The notes under the pieces are model-generated. The model did no database searches and was not told the DNA's origin. It saw only the letters and a list, made by a program, of their open reading frames with translations. From Orobanche coerulescens (lineage: Eukaryota > Streptophyta > Magnoliopsida > Lamiales > Orobanchaceae): 64,000 nt of DNA. The position numbers were made by a program, and so were the translations under genes. The stretch is taken from contig CM065815.1 in NCBI GenBank assembly GCA_033398695.1, positions 98,546,501 to 98,610,500 on the forward strand, given 5' to 3'. Positions 11,507-23,075 of this stretch are shown here, piece by piece. Every line of letters begins with the position of its first letter. Within the stretch, counting starts at the first letter, position 1.

Positions 11507-13363
11507 TGTTAGGAATATACCCTGGAATGCCACTCAGAGGATGAGTGGGTGAGATCATTGTATTGTAATTATGAATACTAAATTAAATAAGACATTTGTT
11601 ATTTATATATTATTGTACATCATTGGCATTGTGTTTTGGTACATAAAATAACAGTCCTTGCATTTAAGAGCAAACATTCCACTCCTTATGGAGATACGGA
11701 AAAAGGCACTAGAAGTGTTTAGGGCTCAAATGCTTAACCAGTTCACAAGTCGGTAAAACTTAACTGGGCATTAAGTTTAAACAATACTTGTATAACGTGT
11801 ACTTTGACATGGAGAGTGCCTGTCTCCACTAAGGGTTAGTGGGAGCACACGTTATAGGTATGCTAATCGGATTAGTATACTTGAACTCGACTCACCTCGA
11901 TTCGGTCATATAGATTTCACTCTGGTATTGTCAATGACCGAATCCAAAGGTTATGTTAGGTATACGTGAACCTTTGACTTGAGGTTTCAGTAGGAGATAT
12001 ACTTGTAACATTAAGTTAGTCATTAGAGTAGTTCGATCATATCACTGCTTGGTAGGGTCAACTCCAAGTGAAACTTAATGGGCAAGTAGCAGTTTCTACT
12101 GAATACCAAGATAGATTATTTCTGTTGTAAGTGATAAGTTAAATGTCCTATGCGGTTAATGGAAAATGAGATCATAAGTCATTGGCCAAAGCATTTAGAG
12201 CTACTTTTATTTGATACACGAGAACTCGGTGATCTCGGTTTGTATTAACAAATGCACAGCATCAAGTTATAATAGGGTTTGACTTTACCGTGACCCTAAT
12301 ACTTGACCAGAGCATATGACAGAAGGGTTTATATATATATGGTATTTATAACGTAAAGGTTTTGGAATGATCCACATCATTCGTTCTCAGTTGGGTTACG
12401 GTGTAGGCCACGGGGCTGGCTAGGTGGTGCTAACACTCATTGTATCCTCCCAGTGCTAACTGAGACGAATCTACATAGTCACGGAACAGGAATTGAGGAC
12501 GGATTATTTTTAGCTTATACTCATTAGATGTCTAATTTAATTTATTAGATTAAATAGTTTGATCTGTTTAATTAAATAAATTACTCGGTAATTAATTTTA
12601 ATTCATATTATTTCTTAGAGAATTTATATTTAATATAATTATTTAATTTAATTAATTAATTGTATTAATATTAAAATGTACCAAGGTATCTATGAGACTA
12701 GATACATGAGTGTTCGTTTCACGGACCAAATCGAACCAACTCCATAAAGCTTTATCAAGCGCCCCCATAATTCACTCGGTGACTTATCATTTTTGTCATG
12801 GTATTATTTTTAATTATTAATTGTTAATAATTAAGGGTGATGTGTGGAGTGAGGTGGAAGGTGACTTTTGTTTATAAATAAAACTTCATCTTCCACTCGG
12901 TGGGTGAGTATTGTACCTGCGAAACATAGGTGGAGAGTAGAGACTATTTTTTCAAAATTCCACACTTGATCTTGAAGTCTTAAACTTGAGTTTAAGAGTA
13001 TTTTGAGAGATAATTTATTTATCATTTACTTAGAGTGATTTAGATAAATAAATTTAAGTTCTTACTATCGACTTATAGCCGTATTTTTCGAGAAAAAGTT
13101 GATAGAAATTTTTTCAGCCATCTTCTGTCACGTGATACGTAGAAACATGGTGTTTTAGGTGCTCGGGATTTTACTAAAGCTTGAATTGTTTTCTTCAATA
13201 TTTAAACAAAGGATTTCAAGAGTATGATTTATTATTCATGCTTTGATCTATTATATCTGTATATACGATGCTTGATAGATCCTCTTAGGGGTTCAGTTTT
13301 TATCCGATTAGACCAATTCTATTTTTTCGCTGTGTAACTCGATTTTATTACTGAATCCCAACA
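11507..13363 (+). repeat. 5' LTR of a COP1-related copia element (plus)
   Basis: It starts TGTTAGGAATATACCC and ends GAATCCCAACA at 13363. It is clearly related to the COP1 LTR along its length but much more diverged than the two COP1 LTRs are from each other, and it points the other way. A primer site follows one base later, so it is a 5' LTR. No partner LTR or polyprotein was found downstream, so the element is truncated. Confidence 0.88.
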
Positions 13364-13364
13364 G

Positions 13365-13376
13365 TGGTATCAGAGC
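13365..13376 (+). promoter_or_regulatory. Primer binding site after the 11507 LTR
   Basis: TGGTATCAGAGC sits one base after the LTR end, the same arrangement as in COP1 on the other strand. Confidence 0.9.
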
Positions 13377-14849
13377 GTAGGCCTATGCGATCGTATATTC
13401 GATATGCATTTGGGACACTTGGTTGTATATTTTGAAAATATTGTGAGAACTCAGGTACTCCACCTCTATACTGATCATCTTCGACATCATTTTTTGTTGA
13501 TTTTCTCAATGTCATTAATCGAGGTGAGTATAGATCTATCCTATAAAATTTTTGAATTCAACATAGCCTACAAAATGGACGGGTGTGTTAAGATAGTAAC
13601 AGGATCATCAACATCTCGTGTAAGAATACTATATCATAAATAAATGCGGATTTCTCTATTATGTTCCTACCGAACTATAACATTCAATATTTGTAATATC
13701 CAATCAACAAAATAGTATTCCAAATATGGAGTGTGCAATCCTACCTTTAGGAAGAAAGAGCAAAGTGATACTCCTGGAAATTCATGGGAAGGATAACATC
13801 ATCCCCGCCTCTTAAGGCCGAGCACAAAATCTTATATATAAAAGTTTTTTCATACCATTATATCCACACACAAAAATACTCCATCCACTCTGTTATTGAC
13901 CGCATACATAATCTTTTCAAAACCGTCCTCTGCTCATCAGTTAATAAACGGATAAAACCTAGCATGTTCAACCCCACATCTCATCTAGTTTGTAATACAT
14001 CGCACATTACAAGCCTGATTTCAGCATCAGTAATGATAAATTTCTTTGATAAAGGCATGCAATCAAAGTTACGCATACTGCCCGAATTATCTGCGAATAA
14101 TTTTTGATTTTCATCCAAAGAAAAATTCTACACCTATTCATCCGTGAGATGTAAATCTACAAAGATTCAAAGTTAATATTAAAATAAAAATACATAATGC
14201 ATAATATAATTTAATATTATTACTCTTACTAAAGCAGAAAAAAAGTTTAATGAGAAGGAATAATAAACTAATATGATCCAATAATATTAACTTATGCTAT
14301 AATGGTAATAGTAATATAACTAGAAAAAATAATGAATCACACAATTACAATTTACTATGAAATAATGTTTATACAGAAGTAAGTAGAGTACACTAAATAA
14401 TTTGTATAAGTATAATTATCAGGATTCCTAAAAATTCGGCGCCTCATGTGAATGATGTCATTTGAAAGTAAATGTCATGACTTCCTCCACACCTCATCAG
14501 CTCTCGACATACTGTCGGACATCTATAACATAGCAAAGAGACACCATAACTGATATCACGAAGCCCAGATATATGACTCAGTAACTTCGTCCTTTTCTTT
14601 TATTGTCATCCAACAACCGCAACGCATAACATGCTCCTTTGCACGATTTGTACCAATTTTAGAAATATAAAAATCAATTTTTTGGAATATTATAATTTAT
14701 TTGAACCAAGCTGAACATATATAGAAAATAAAACCGCTATAGGCAAGAGTTTAAATTTATAAAGTCTTATAAATTTTTATATCACCATGAAATTCTTCGT
14801 CGGATCCTAAATACATAAAAATCAAAACAAATTAGGTGAGAAAAGTACT
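13377..14849. other. Leader remnant, then unassigned AT-rich DNA
   Basis: The first 30-60 bp after the primer site resemble the COP1 leader (a CGTATATTCGATA-like stretch). Beyond that I see no coding domain or repeat boundary. A 107-codon frame at 13784-14107 matches nothing I know and has no supporting context. The junction where the copia element was cut could not be placed. Confidence 0.5.
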
Positions 14850-15056
14850 CTATTAAAAAAAGAAATAACTACTACTAGATACAATTTGTGGAACACAATT
14901 GCAATTAGGTATAAGTTTTTTTTGTATTACTACTAGGTACAAAACATGATGCAAAATACCCAAAACACCCTCCAACTCATAAAAGGACTTCCTTCGCGGT
15001 TAAAGTAGAAAGAAACCCACAAAAGCTCCTTCAGAAATCTCGTCGCCAGAACCCTA

Positions 15057-15173
15057 ATGAAACCCTTTTGTTTCATATCCCGGGTGATCGCATTCAAGCC
15101 CAAGAACGAACAAAACGACCTGGATTTCTACTCTCTCCGCGTGCTCAATCAAATCCTGAAGCCTTTCGAATAG
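15057..15173 (+). CDS. 38-codon ORF in captured gene-like DNA
   Basis: An open frame of 38 codons starts MKPFCFISRVIAF and contains DLDFYSLRVLNQILKPFE before TAG. Codon use and GC content differ from the AT-rich surroundings, and T-rich intron-like sequence follows from about 15330. I do not recognise the product. It could be the first exon of a host gene carried inside the inverted-repeat element, or chance. No upstream promoter element is evident. Confidence 0.35.
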   Translation: MKPFCFISRVIAFKPKNEQNDLDFYSLRVLNQILKPFE

Positions 15174-15750
15174 ATCCGACCCCTTCACCTCAAATTGATG
15201 GCTCGGGGGACTTCACCTCAAACCGGCAGAAACACGGCTCTGTTTAAATGCGTAGCTGCGTGATTTTGAAGCACATTTGTGGTCGGGAAGGATCGATCGA
15301 TGGAGAAACATGGTTTGATAAAATAAGACCTGTTTTTATTTTTTAGATATGTTTTTGGATTTTGGAAAATTGAATGCTGGTATTCTGGGTTTGATTTTTG
15401 TTCGTTTTCTGGTTCATTTTGGGATTTGAATTTTTTTCTTAGATTTATCTATTGATTTTGTTTGTTTGTTGGATATTTTTTTGTGTTTTGTTCTGTGTTT
15501 AATTTACAGACACATTCCAAATTTTGGATGTAGGCAACATGCTCGACGAAATGCCTGTGTGAACTTCTTGCTTTTGAATGGAACAAAAAAACGAGAAATA
15601 GAGCAAGTTAACTCTCGAGATTATATGAACACATGGTGAATGGAGAAGAATATATGTATTTTTATTGAATTTTGGTTTCCTTCTTATCGATTTAATTGAG
15701 TTTGATTTTTGTTTTATGTTTTCTGGTTCATTTTGGAGGGGGGTCGGGGT

Positions 15751-15840
15751 TCATGAATTGGTGCACCGGTTCATGTATTAGTGCACAGGTGTATGCACGA
15801 GTGCATATTTTTTAGAACAGGTGCATGCACTAGTGCATGT
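15751..15840 (+). repeat. Cluster of GTGCA-type short repeats
   Basis: Several variants of GGTTCATG and GTGCATGCACTAGTGCATG occur in a row, some of them self-complementary. They lie inside the inverted-repeat element. No function can be assigned. Confidence 0.6.
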
Positions 15841-16251
15841 CAGAAGACTGAAAATGGACGTCTGCAACAAATTTTCTAGAAGGACGAAGAAAATGAAGGT
15901 TTGCAACAGATTTTTAAAATTCAAATTTGAAGATGAAGATGAAGGACAATGAAGAAGACAAAATATGAAGATGAAGGACAAAGAAAGTGTTTTTGTCAAT
16001 TTCAAATATGTAATTTTTAATTTTATTCTAGATATATAAAATTCAAATTTCAAATGAATAAATTAAAATTTCAAATATCAAATGAAAATAACAAAAAAGA
16101 CTGCAGAAGGGTAAAGATGTCCTACCTAATATATTTTTGTACCTAGTAGTAATATTTTTGTACCTAGTAGTAATGTCATTTTAAAGTTTGTACCCAGCAG
16201 TAATACATGCTTCTACTTTATACCTAATTGTAATTCACTCTTAAAAAATAG

Positions 16252-16373
16252 TTTGAAATCTAAAGCAAAGTGACACTTAAGTAGTTAGTGAATCTCCTTG
16301 TTTTTTGCAACCTGAATCATTGAACAAAGAAAGTAATATCTGCTTGAACAGCGATAAAATAATATATAAAAAG

Positions 16374-16404
<31 letters not shown>

Positions 16405-17594
16405 AAGAAGAAATATATTATACCCCATATACATTATAGGTGAATTCCGCCTTTTTTCCAAATGTTCTCTTTCTTCATAGATTGATATTATTAATGGTGC
16501 ATAAACTCATGCCATCGTGAACACAGAAATATTAACTAATAGATTGCACTTTTATAAGTACAAATAAAACTTTGGTTGATAAACTTTTACTACTTTTCGA
16601 ATGGACAGTTTTTAAGTCTGTTCTCTTCGATTATAATTTAAACTAAGTTAAAAATAATATATTAAATAAAATCACAAAAGCATAATGTTAGATTGATAAA
16701 GTGTTACCAATTTTTTTGTTCATCAAAATTTCCTCTATTCTCTCCCTACATTGCCTCGCTGCATTACGTGTGCTTCAGACATCCTGGATTCTTGGAAGAT
16801 AATATCAACACAAATTTGAATGTTCATAGCAATGTAATGTGTAAATAGTTGGTCGAGCTACGAAGAGATTTGTAGTTTACTTAAATTATTGTACAAATTA
16901 ATAACGTCTTGAACTAATGGTAAATAACCCGTAAAGGAAGTGAAAACTTGCGGTTTAAGTTTTTGTATCTACCCTTTGCTAAAATAAAAATAATTCATAT
17001 ATAATTAAGTCAATAATAATTCATACAACTAGTAATTTTTTATACAAAAATATGTAATAAGTTACATGTTGTATGATTAAAAAATATTTTTATTTGATAA
17101 AAATATTTTTATTTGATAGAATTTTTAGGCACGAACTTTTCTAAAAGATTTTCTTATTATTTGACCTTGCGTACCTCGAAATAACTTGTGCATGGACATT
17201 CATAAATAAGTGAGGTCAATACAAACTCAATGATTAGAGTATTGAATAAAATAATTTGAATAAGTAGCATGTAAATAGTAATGCAAATTCTTATTTTTAC
17301 TTTACCTAGAGAGTTGCACTAGCAGGTTGGGCCAATTCAAAATAATCTCTAAAAAAAATAATATATATATAGAAAGTGGTAACTTTAAAAATAGTATAAT
17401 ATAATAAGTAAATAGAAATATTTAGTTTAAGAATGTAGTTCAAAAGTTTTAAAAAACTAATTCTTATGGTAAAAATAAATATGTTCATAAAAACTCATCA
17501 TTCGTAATGATAGACAATGGAGTTCTCTGAATAATAAGCGTAACTCTAGAACTTTAACTACAGTTACTAAGCCTCTGTCGCTTTTTACCATACT
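16252..17594. other. AT-rich intergenic DNA
   Basis: I see no gene or element boundary here. It includes a (TA)n run at about 16374-16398 and a short tandem duplication of an AAAATATTTTTATTTGAT-type unit near 17080-17120. Confidence 0.7.
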
Positions 17595-17599
17595 ACTTA
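17595..17599. other. Target-site duplication of G1, left (ACTTA)
   Basis: ACTTA lies directly before the TGTAATA start of the G1 5' LTR and is repeated at 27483-27487 directly after the 3' LTR. Confidence 0.92.
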
Positions 17600-17806
17600 T
17601 GTAATATTCGGGGATAATTTTTTTTCGTGTTACTGTTGAGTTGTACGTATTCATTTGGAATTGTACAAATGTTGTTGTTTTGGACTGATACAATGTATAT
17701 TGTGTTGGGATATTTCGGGAGCGAAATAATTTTACTTGTCGTCGGGTTGGTTTCGTCGTTTGAATGTTGGTTGGAGAGTTTGGATTTTTGGCTAAGTATA
17801 CTAGCC

Positions 17807-18184
17807 ATAACGTATGCTACGGATGTAGCATTACGTACGCTAGCGTGTTGCCATTACGTACGTTATGCCTGTAAGGTTACGTACGTAATGCTTGGTAGGT
17901 GGTAGGAACCTTCCTCGTAGTCACTTTCGGCCGGTGGGTCCCGAGCATCTTCCGATCGGATCTCACTATTGCAGTCAACGGACCCTTACGTACGTTAAGA
18001 GGTGAGCTCTACGTACGTAATGCAGGTTTGGTAACGTACGTAATAGATTTTTGTTTATGTACGTTAAGGCCTTCGTATTTTAGCTCAGTTAGTTCTGGAT
18101 TTTACATTACGTACGTTAATGTCATGGCATAGCGTACGTAATGCCTCTTACGTACGTTAACCTTAGTGTATAACGTACGTAATG
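17807..18184 (+). promoter_or_regulatory. G1 palindrome array (TTACGTACGTAA), 5' LTR
   Basis: About a dozen copies of an ACGTACGT-cored palindrome, usually flanked by TT/AA or AT, lie at irregular spacing. Some are degenerate. ACGT is the core of plant bZIP G-box-like sites (established), so a binding array is plausible. A weak TATA-like TATTTATG follows near 18196. The region also carries non-palindromic filler, so it is not a simple tandem repeat. Confidence 0.8.
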
Positions 18185-19132
18185 AGTTTGTCAGTCTATT
18201 TATGTTGGCTTCGTATTTCATTTCCTCACGAACCAAAACACATTTTCTCTCCCTAGAATCGTCCGTTTGGACTTGTTATTGATGTTTAGCCTCTTTCAAT
18301 TCGATCTTGATCATCCTAGCTTGGATTGAAGCTTGAAGTTGGAAGCTTGTTGGTCCTCCTTTGGTGTTTGGAGGGTTTTTCTTGTTCTTCTTTGGTAAGT
18401 TCCCTCAATCTCTTGTTCTTCAAGTGATTTTCGAGTTTGATGATGTTGTTGTTGTTTTCTTCGGGTATTGTTGGATTGATGGAGTATATCATGATTCTTG
18501 ATGAGTTTTTATGAACTTTTGATGAAGAACATGTTGGTATAGCTTGAGTATGATTATGTTCTTGATGTTTTAGATTGTGTGGAGGTTATAATCATATCTA
18601 GGAAGGATTATGTTAAGATTGTTATATGATTAACATAGTCTTGAGATGATTATTGTTGTTGGTGGTGTTCTTGAAAGATTATAACCATTTTAGTAAGGAT
18701 TTATGATGATTTAGGAGGTGATTATCATAATTTCGAAATGGTTAAATTAATCTTGTTGATTAATCTAAATTCTTGAAGAATTAGTGATTGATGTTAGTAG
18801 AGACATCATGTTTTTTTTTGAAATGATGATGTTCTTCAAGTTTTTGAGGATGGCATTGGTAGTATTACCATCTTGGAGATGTTGTTTTGATGTTGTTCTT
18901 AAGTGATTCTTGTTGAATTGTTTCACAAGTGTTAAGAACATTTGATCATGTTGATTTTGAGATTTTGGAGGATGTTAGGATTCATATTTGAGAACTATGA
19001 CATTCGTTGGTAGAGTTTAACCGATTCGGGGTTAAAACGGGTTTGTCTTTGGTGTTGTTTTCCATTGATTTTGTGTTATTGAATGAATCATTTTTCATTC
19101 AAGGTTGTTCAAGTGTTTGTGATCGTCGGTAG

Positions 19133-19196
19133 GCGCCGTTCGTCATTTCGTGCCAGGACGTTGATCGTGGAAGGACTTTCTCGCCTTCGGTTTGAG
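19133..19196 (+). other. G1 putative mini-exon, 5' LTR
   Basis: A 64-nt segment preceded by AG (19131-19132) and followed by GCAAGT (19197). The length, position and GAG|GCAAGT edge match segments in G2, G3, G4 and G5. An alternative upstream acceptor, TTTTTCATTCAAG, would start it at 19104. Splicing is inferred from sequence only. Confidence 0.5.
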
Positions 19197-19612
19197 GCAA
19201 GTTTTATACTTTTACTGGTCAATGAGATTAATGTTATCATATATGTGTATGAATGTATTGTATCATTTCGAGACTTAGTCTCTTCGTGATTTGTTGATAT
19301 TCGGGAATTGTTTGATGCAATACCTTTCGGCAATTATGCTAGATGTTATTGTTATTCGTTAACGGCCGGTTTAAGGCATTGAGATTCTTGTTGATACTAA
19401 TGTTGTCGATAGCCGGTTCGCGGTATCGATGTATCGATTATTATTGTTGACGTTAATGTCGTTCTGAGGCATCGTTGAATCGTTATTATCGAATTGGAAC
19501 CGTTGCTATGATGTTGTATTGGCCGATTGAAGGCGTTTGATATATTCGTTTATCATCTCTGTTTCGGTGGTCGGTTTAAGGAGTCGGGACATCTATTCTA
19601 ACGTATCATTGG

Positions 19613-20082
19613 TTATCGATTGACCGTTATAAGGTAATCGAGGTATTAAATTGGGATTATCTAAGATAATTCCCATCCGTTGTACTATCATTTATCGATT
19701 AACCGTTCTAAGGTAATCGAGGTATTGAATTGGGATTATCTAAGATAATTCCCATCCGTTGTACTATCAGTTATCGATTAACCGTTCTAAGGTAATCGAG
19801 GTATTGAATTGGGATTATCTAAGATAATTCCCATCCATTGTACTATCAGTTATCGATTAACCGTTCTAAGGTAATCGAGGTATTGAATTGGGATTATCTA
19901 AGATAATTCCCATCCGTTGTATTATTGGTTATCGATTAACCGTTCTAAGGTGATCGGTGTATTGAATTGGGACTGTCGAGGATAGTTCCCATCCGTTGAG
20001 TCGTCGTGATCAATTGACCATTCCAAGGCAGTCGAGGTACTTTGAATTAGGACCGCCGAGGACGGTGCCCATCCGTGAGTAT
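19613..20082 (+). repeat. 79-bp tandem array, G1 5' LTR (6 units)
   Basis: Units start at 19613, 19692, 19771, 19850, 19929 and about 20007. The first four are near-identical and the last two are diverged. Each contains TTATCGATTAACCGTTCTAA and the self-complementary GGGATTATCTAAGATAATTCC (given as two overlapping parts: GGGATTATC and GATAATTCC). The partner array in the 3' LTR has eight units. Confidence 0.93.
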
Positions 20083-20363
20083 TTTTATCGTGTTAGCCGA
20101 TTCAAGGCAGCACACTATTATTCTTGTGAATTCGATAATCTTGTATTCGTTGCCGTTTTCGACTAGTTGTGGAGGCTAGTTCGGCTAGTGCTCGATGGGT
20201 AAGCTTGGGGCTTGAACCTTCGCGGCTGGTTTCCCAACACCTACAGTTCAGTAGGTCACGGTCATGTTTATGATCTCATTATGGGTAAGTCTGGGGCTTG
20301 AACCTTCGCGGTTGGTTTCCCAGCACCTGCAATTCAGCAGGTCACGGTCATTGGATGACCTCA

Positions 20364-20545
20364 TTGTGATACGGCTTCATGTCGTGGCTTCGGCCCTCAT
20401 TGTGATACGGCTTCGTGCCGTGGCTTCGGCTCTCATTGTGATACGGCTTCGTGCCGTGGCTTCGGCCCTCATTGTGATATGGCTTCATGCCGTGGCTTCG
20501 GCCCTCATTGTGATACGGCTTCGTGCTGTGGCTTCGGCCCTCAGA
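20364..20545 (+). repeat. 36-bp tandem array, G1 5' LTR (5 units)
   Basis: Five units contain GATACGGCTTCGTGCCGTGG, in which CACGGC and GCCGTG arms can pair. The 3' LTR has only two units. The 94-codon open frame across it is a repeat artefact. Confidence 0.9.
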
Positions 20546-20924
20546 TGATACAGCTTCGGGCTATTTAGCTTCGGGCCATTGTGATGACTGGCAGTTCGGC
20601 TAAGTGGCCTTCAGGACATCGTAACATATTGGTATTTTCGTTGGAACCTTGGGGCATTGTGATTCGTATTTATTTCAGCTCTGGGTTGGTTTATCTTCGT
20701 GTAGTTCATTGTTGTGATCTGTATTGATGATTCGCCGTTGGGCACTTGTGTTCTAACCTGTTGAGCAGGTACCGATCGTATGCCGCGGGCATAGTATTTC
20801 ACGAATGCTCAATTCTTACTTTGGTTTGTGAGCATCTCATATTACCATTGATGTACCATTTATTCTGCCTTTGTATGCATATCATGTTGTACATGTATTT
20901 GATATTCATTATCTGGATGACTGA

Positions 20925-20958
20925 CCCCGTGGGGCGGAACATGTTTTTCATGTTTTAG
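20925..20958 (+). other. G1 CCCC/GGGG hairpin and putative splice acceptor, 5' LTR
   Basis: CCCCGTGGGG at 20925-20934 is followed 22 nt later by TGTTTTAG|GTTCT. The same order recurs at 27093 in the 3' LTR and in G2 to G6 with different loops. Confidence 0.6.
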
Positions 20959-21329
20959 GTTCTTGCGAGGAGAGAGTTGAGACACAGGGGCATGACGATG
21001 GCGACGAGGCATTCGAGCGATACTAGTCCGAGATGTTTTGGTGTTCATGTCATTTAGACAGTTGGAGTACTCCAGTTTTGTTCAGTCGTTGTCATTTTGT
21101 ATTATCCGAGTAAGGCTCGTGGATGTGTTGTACTTTTATTTTGGCCATGTAGGCCTACTTTTGTCGTTGAAATTCCATATCGGAATATTATGTTGGATGT
21201 CATAGTAGGGACTGAGATTCCCCTTTTGGTCAGTTTGTTGTATTTTGATCATGTTCGCCTGGTGGATCTCCTGACATGGGGTCCACGGTACTGTAATAAC
21301 CCAATGGGATTTGGGGGCGTTACAGAAGA

Positions 21330-21341
21330 TGGTATCGGAGC
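21330..21341 (+). promoter_or_regulatory. G1 primer binding site
   Basis: TGGTATCGGAGC lies 5 nt after the LTR end. It differs by one base (G for A) from the usual tRNA-Met complement TGGTATCAGAGC. Confidence 0.88.
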
Positions 21342-21782
21342 ATTGGGTTGTGAGATACCCTGATATGTGAGTTATGTGGTTCTACCGACGCGGTAGTAGT
21401 GAACTGTCAGGTTATGACAATCTGGACAGTCGGGTTTTGTGAGTCGTGGTAGTTGGACAACTGTATGAGTCATTCTTTCATCGAGTCGTCATCAGTAAAG
21501 ACTAGTATCGCAAGACCTCGAAGCTTCGTATGACCTGTGTAAGGACTCGATTCTCTTTTATGTTCATACATTCATTATGTCATTGATTATACATGATTTG
21601 TTGAAAACCTATATGTGACATTTGTGTTACGATTCATTCATGATTATTTGTTTTGGAGCGTGTGGACTCGGTATTGGCTATAATTAGCATGTTTGAAGTG
21701 ATTGTTTATTTGTTTAGTATATATACCCGTGTTTGGCTATTGACTTAGTATTCTGGATTGGCCATTGAGGCATATTTGAGTT

Positions 21783-23075
21783 TTGTTCATGATCGAATGT
21801 TATTCTTTAAGTATGGAAAGAGAAATCCGAGGATGTTACAGAGGGAGTAAAAGCCGCCGAGCAGGCCAAAACCCAGAACCTCATGTTCATATGCGTACGG
21901 ATGCCGAGATGGATCAGAATTCGGCCGGAGATGTGACTTATGCGACCGGTTCTCCTTCGGGATGTCATACTCGAGGAGTCGATCAGACTGACATCGACCC
22001 TTTCTTGCTTATGAGGGGTATGATGACCCAGATGAATCAAATGACGCAGATAATGGAAACCATGCAGACCTCGATGGTTCATGGTACACAGCAGCAGGGA
22101 CTCCAGGTGCCGTTTTATGGACAGGCCGGGAGAGTGAGTCAGATTATCGGCGACATCTCTCGTCAGAGGCCGCCTATCTTTGAGGGTTATTCAAAACCAG
22201 CTGATATTGTTCACTGGCTTGAACATTTTGATAAACTCTTCGACATGGTTCAGTGTCCGGAAGAGAGTAAGGTGACAGTAGCAGTTTACTATTTGAGTAA
22301 AGGCGCTTATTCTTGGTGGCTCTCTGTGAAGCCCACTAATCGTGATTGTGCTTGGAGTGAGTTTAAGACTCTCATGTTAGAGAGGTATTATCCAGCCCCA
22401 CTTCATGAAGCCAACTTGTCGGAGGTTTTGAACCCTGAATCCGTCGAGGATGAGGGTGTTATTGTTATTGGTGAGAAGTTTCAGGGACTTCTTCAGTTTG
22501 CTTCGTCTATTATCCGTACCGAAGCGGATAAGATCAAGTATTTTAGCAAGAGGCTGAACCCGCAATTGAGAATGCAGTTGTTCAATCATAATTGTAACTC
22601 ACTTGGCGAATTCATTGAGAAGGCTCTTGGAGCAGAGCTTTTGATCAAGGAGCTTGCTCGGAAGGACTCTTCAGTTTCTTCTAGTGGGAGGACTAGGATA
22701 CCAATTCATTCAGAGGGACATCGAGCTCCGACGTCCAGGAGGTCATTTTCTAGTCGTCTTCGTGCTGGGAAAGCATCTTCTTCTCAGGCGACGAGTTCAA
22801 CTGTTGTTTGTTTTAACTGTGATTCAGCGGGGCATGTTAGTACTCGATGTACGGTGCCATCTATTATTTGTTTTCTGTGTGGGAGGCAGGGACACCTTCA
22901 GAAATACTGCAGGAGTTCTAATACCAGTAGATCTCAGGAGAGCTCACGTGCCTCGAGAGATTTTATTGCTTCAGTCCGTACTTCGTCCAAGGGTCATATC
23001 GGGCTTCGGGAGCCAGAAGTATGGACAACCGAGGAGGGGCGGCGAGTTAGATTTGGGTCTTCCACGAGTCTATGA
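21783..23075 (+). CDS. gag: G1 gag polyprotein, intact ORF
   Basis: This 430-codon Gag is uninterrupted, a rarity in this window. Gag forms the particle and binds RNA. After a variable N-terminus, residues about 120-290 form a retrotransposon Gag capsid domain (RPPIFEGYSKPADIVHWLEH, SWWLSVKP, WSEFKTLMLERYYP). Two CCHC zinc knuckles follow: CFNCDSAGHVSTRC and CFLCGRQGHLQKYC. The protein ends at TGA with no protease or polymerase in any frame downstream. The start is uncertain: internal Mets at 21813 and 21891 are possible. An intact ORF in an element without enzymes suggests Gag function was selected or the insertion is young. Confidence 0.88.
   Translation: MFMIECYSLSMEREIRGCYRGSKSRRAGQNPEPHVHMRTDAEMDQNSAGDVTYATGSPSGCHTRGVDQTDIDPFLLMRGMMTQMNQMTQIMETMQTSMVHGTQQQGLQVPFYGQAGRVSQIIGDISRQRPPIFEGYSKPADIVHWLEHFDKLFDMVQCPEESKVTVAVYYLSKGAYSWWLSVKPTNRDCAWSEFKTLMLERYYPAPLHEANLSEVLNPESVEDEGVIVIGEKFQGLLQFASSIIRTEADKIKYFSKRLNPQLRMQLFNHNCNSLGEFIEKALGAELLIKELARKDSSVSSSGRTRIPIHSEGHRAPTSRRSFSSRLRAGKASSSQATSSTVVCFNCDSAGHVSTRCTVPSIICFLCGRQGHLQKYCRSSNTSRSQESSRASRDFIASVRTSSKGHIGLREPEVWTTEEGRRVRFGSSTSL

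Larger units (their letters stand above)
14850..16251. mobile_element. 1.4-kb inverted-repeat element, Mutator-like or MITE-like
   Basis: The ends are long, imperfect inverted repeats. ATTACTACTAGGTACAAAA at 14926-14944 has an exact reverse complement at 16135-16153, and a second copy in the right arm lies near 16156-16174. Further out, CAATTAGGTATA near 14902 pairs with TATACCTAATTG near 16220, and CTATT at 14850 pairs with AATAG ending at 16251. No clean target duplication was found. The interior (14990-15400) is richer in GC than its surroundings and resembles the start of a plant gene, which suggests a captured gene fragment. Confidence 0.6.
17600..21324 (+). repeat. G1 5' LTR
   Basis: The LTR is 3,725 bp, TGTAATATTCGGGG to GGGGCGTTACA. 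In order it holds the palindrome array (17807-18184), a possible first splice donor GTAAGT (18395), the mini-exon (19133-19196), a six-unit 79-bp array (19613-20082), a five-unit 36-bp array (about 20364-20545), the CCCC/GGGG hairpin (20925-20934) and a possible splice acceptor (20957-20958). Confidence 0.93.

Noticed and set aside
13784..14107. 107-codon plus-strand frame
   Set aside because: No domain, no codon or composition signal, no neighbouring gene structure; AT-rich background.
19613..20082. Regular repeats suggesting a CRISPR array
   Set aside because: Contiguous 79-bp units without unique spacers, inside a plant LTR. A tandem repeat, not CRISPR.
20264..20548. 94-codon frame with repeated VIRLRAVASAL
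   Set aside because: It is a translation of the 36-bp tandem repeat; 36 is a multiple of three, so the frame stays open by periodicity. The 3' LTR lacks it.
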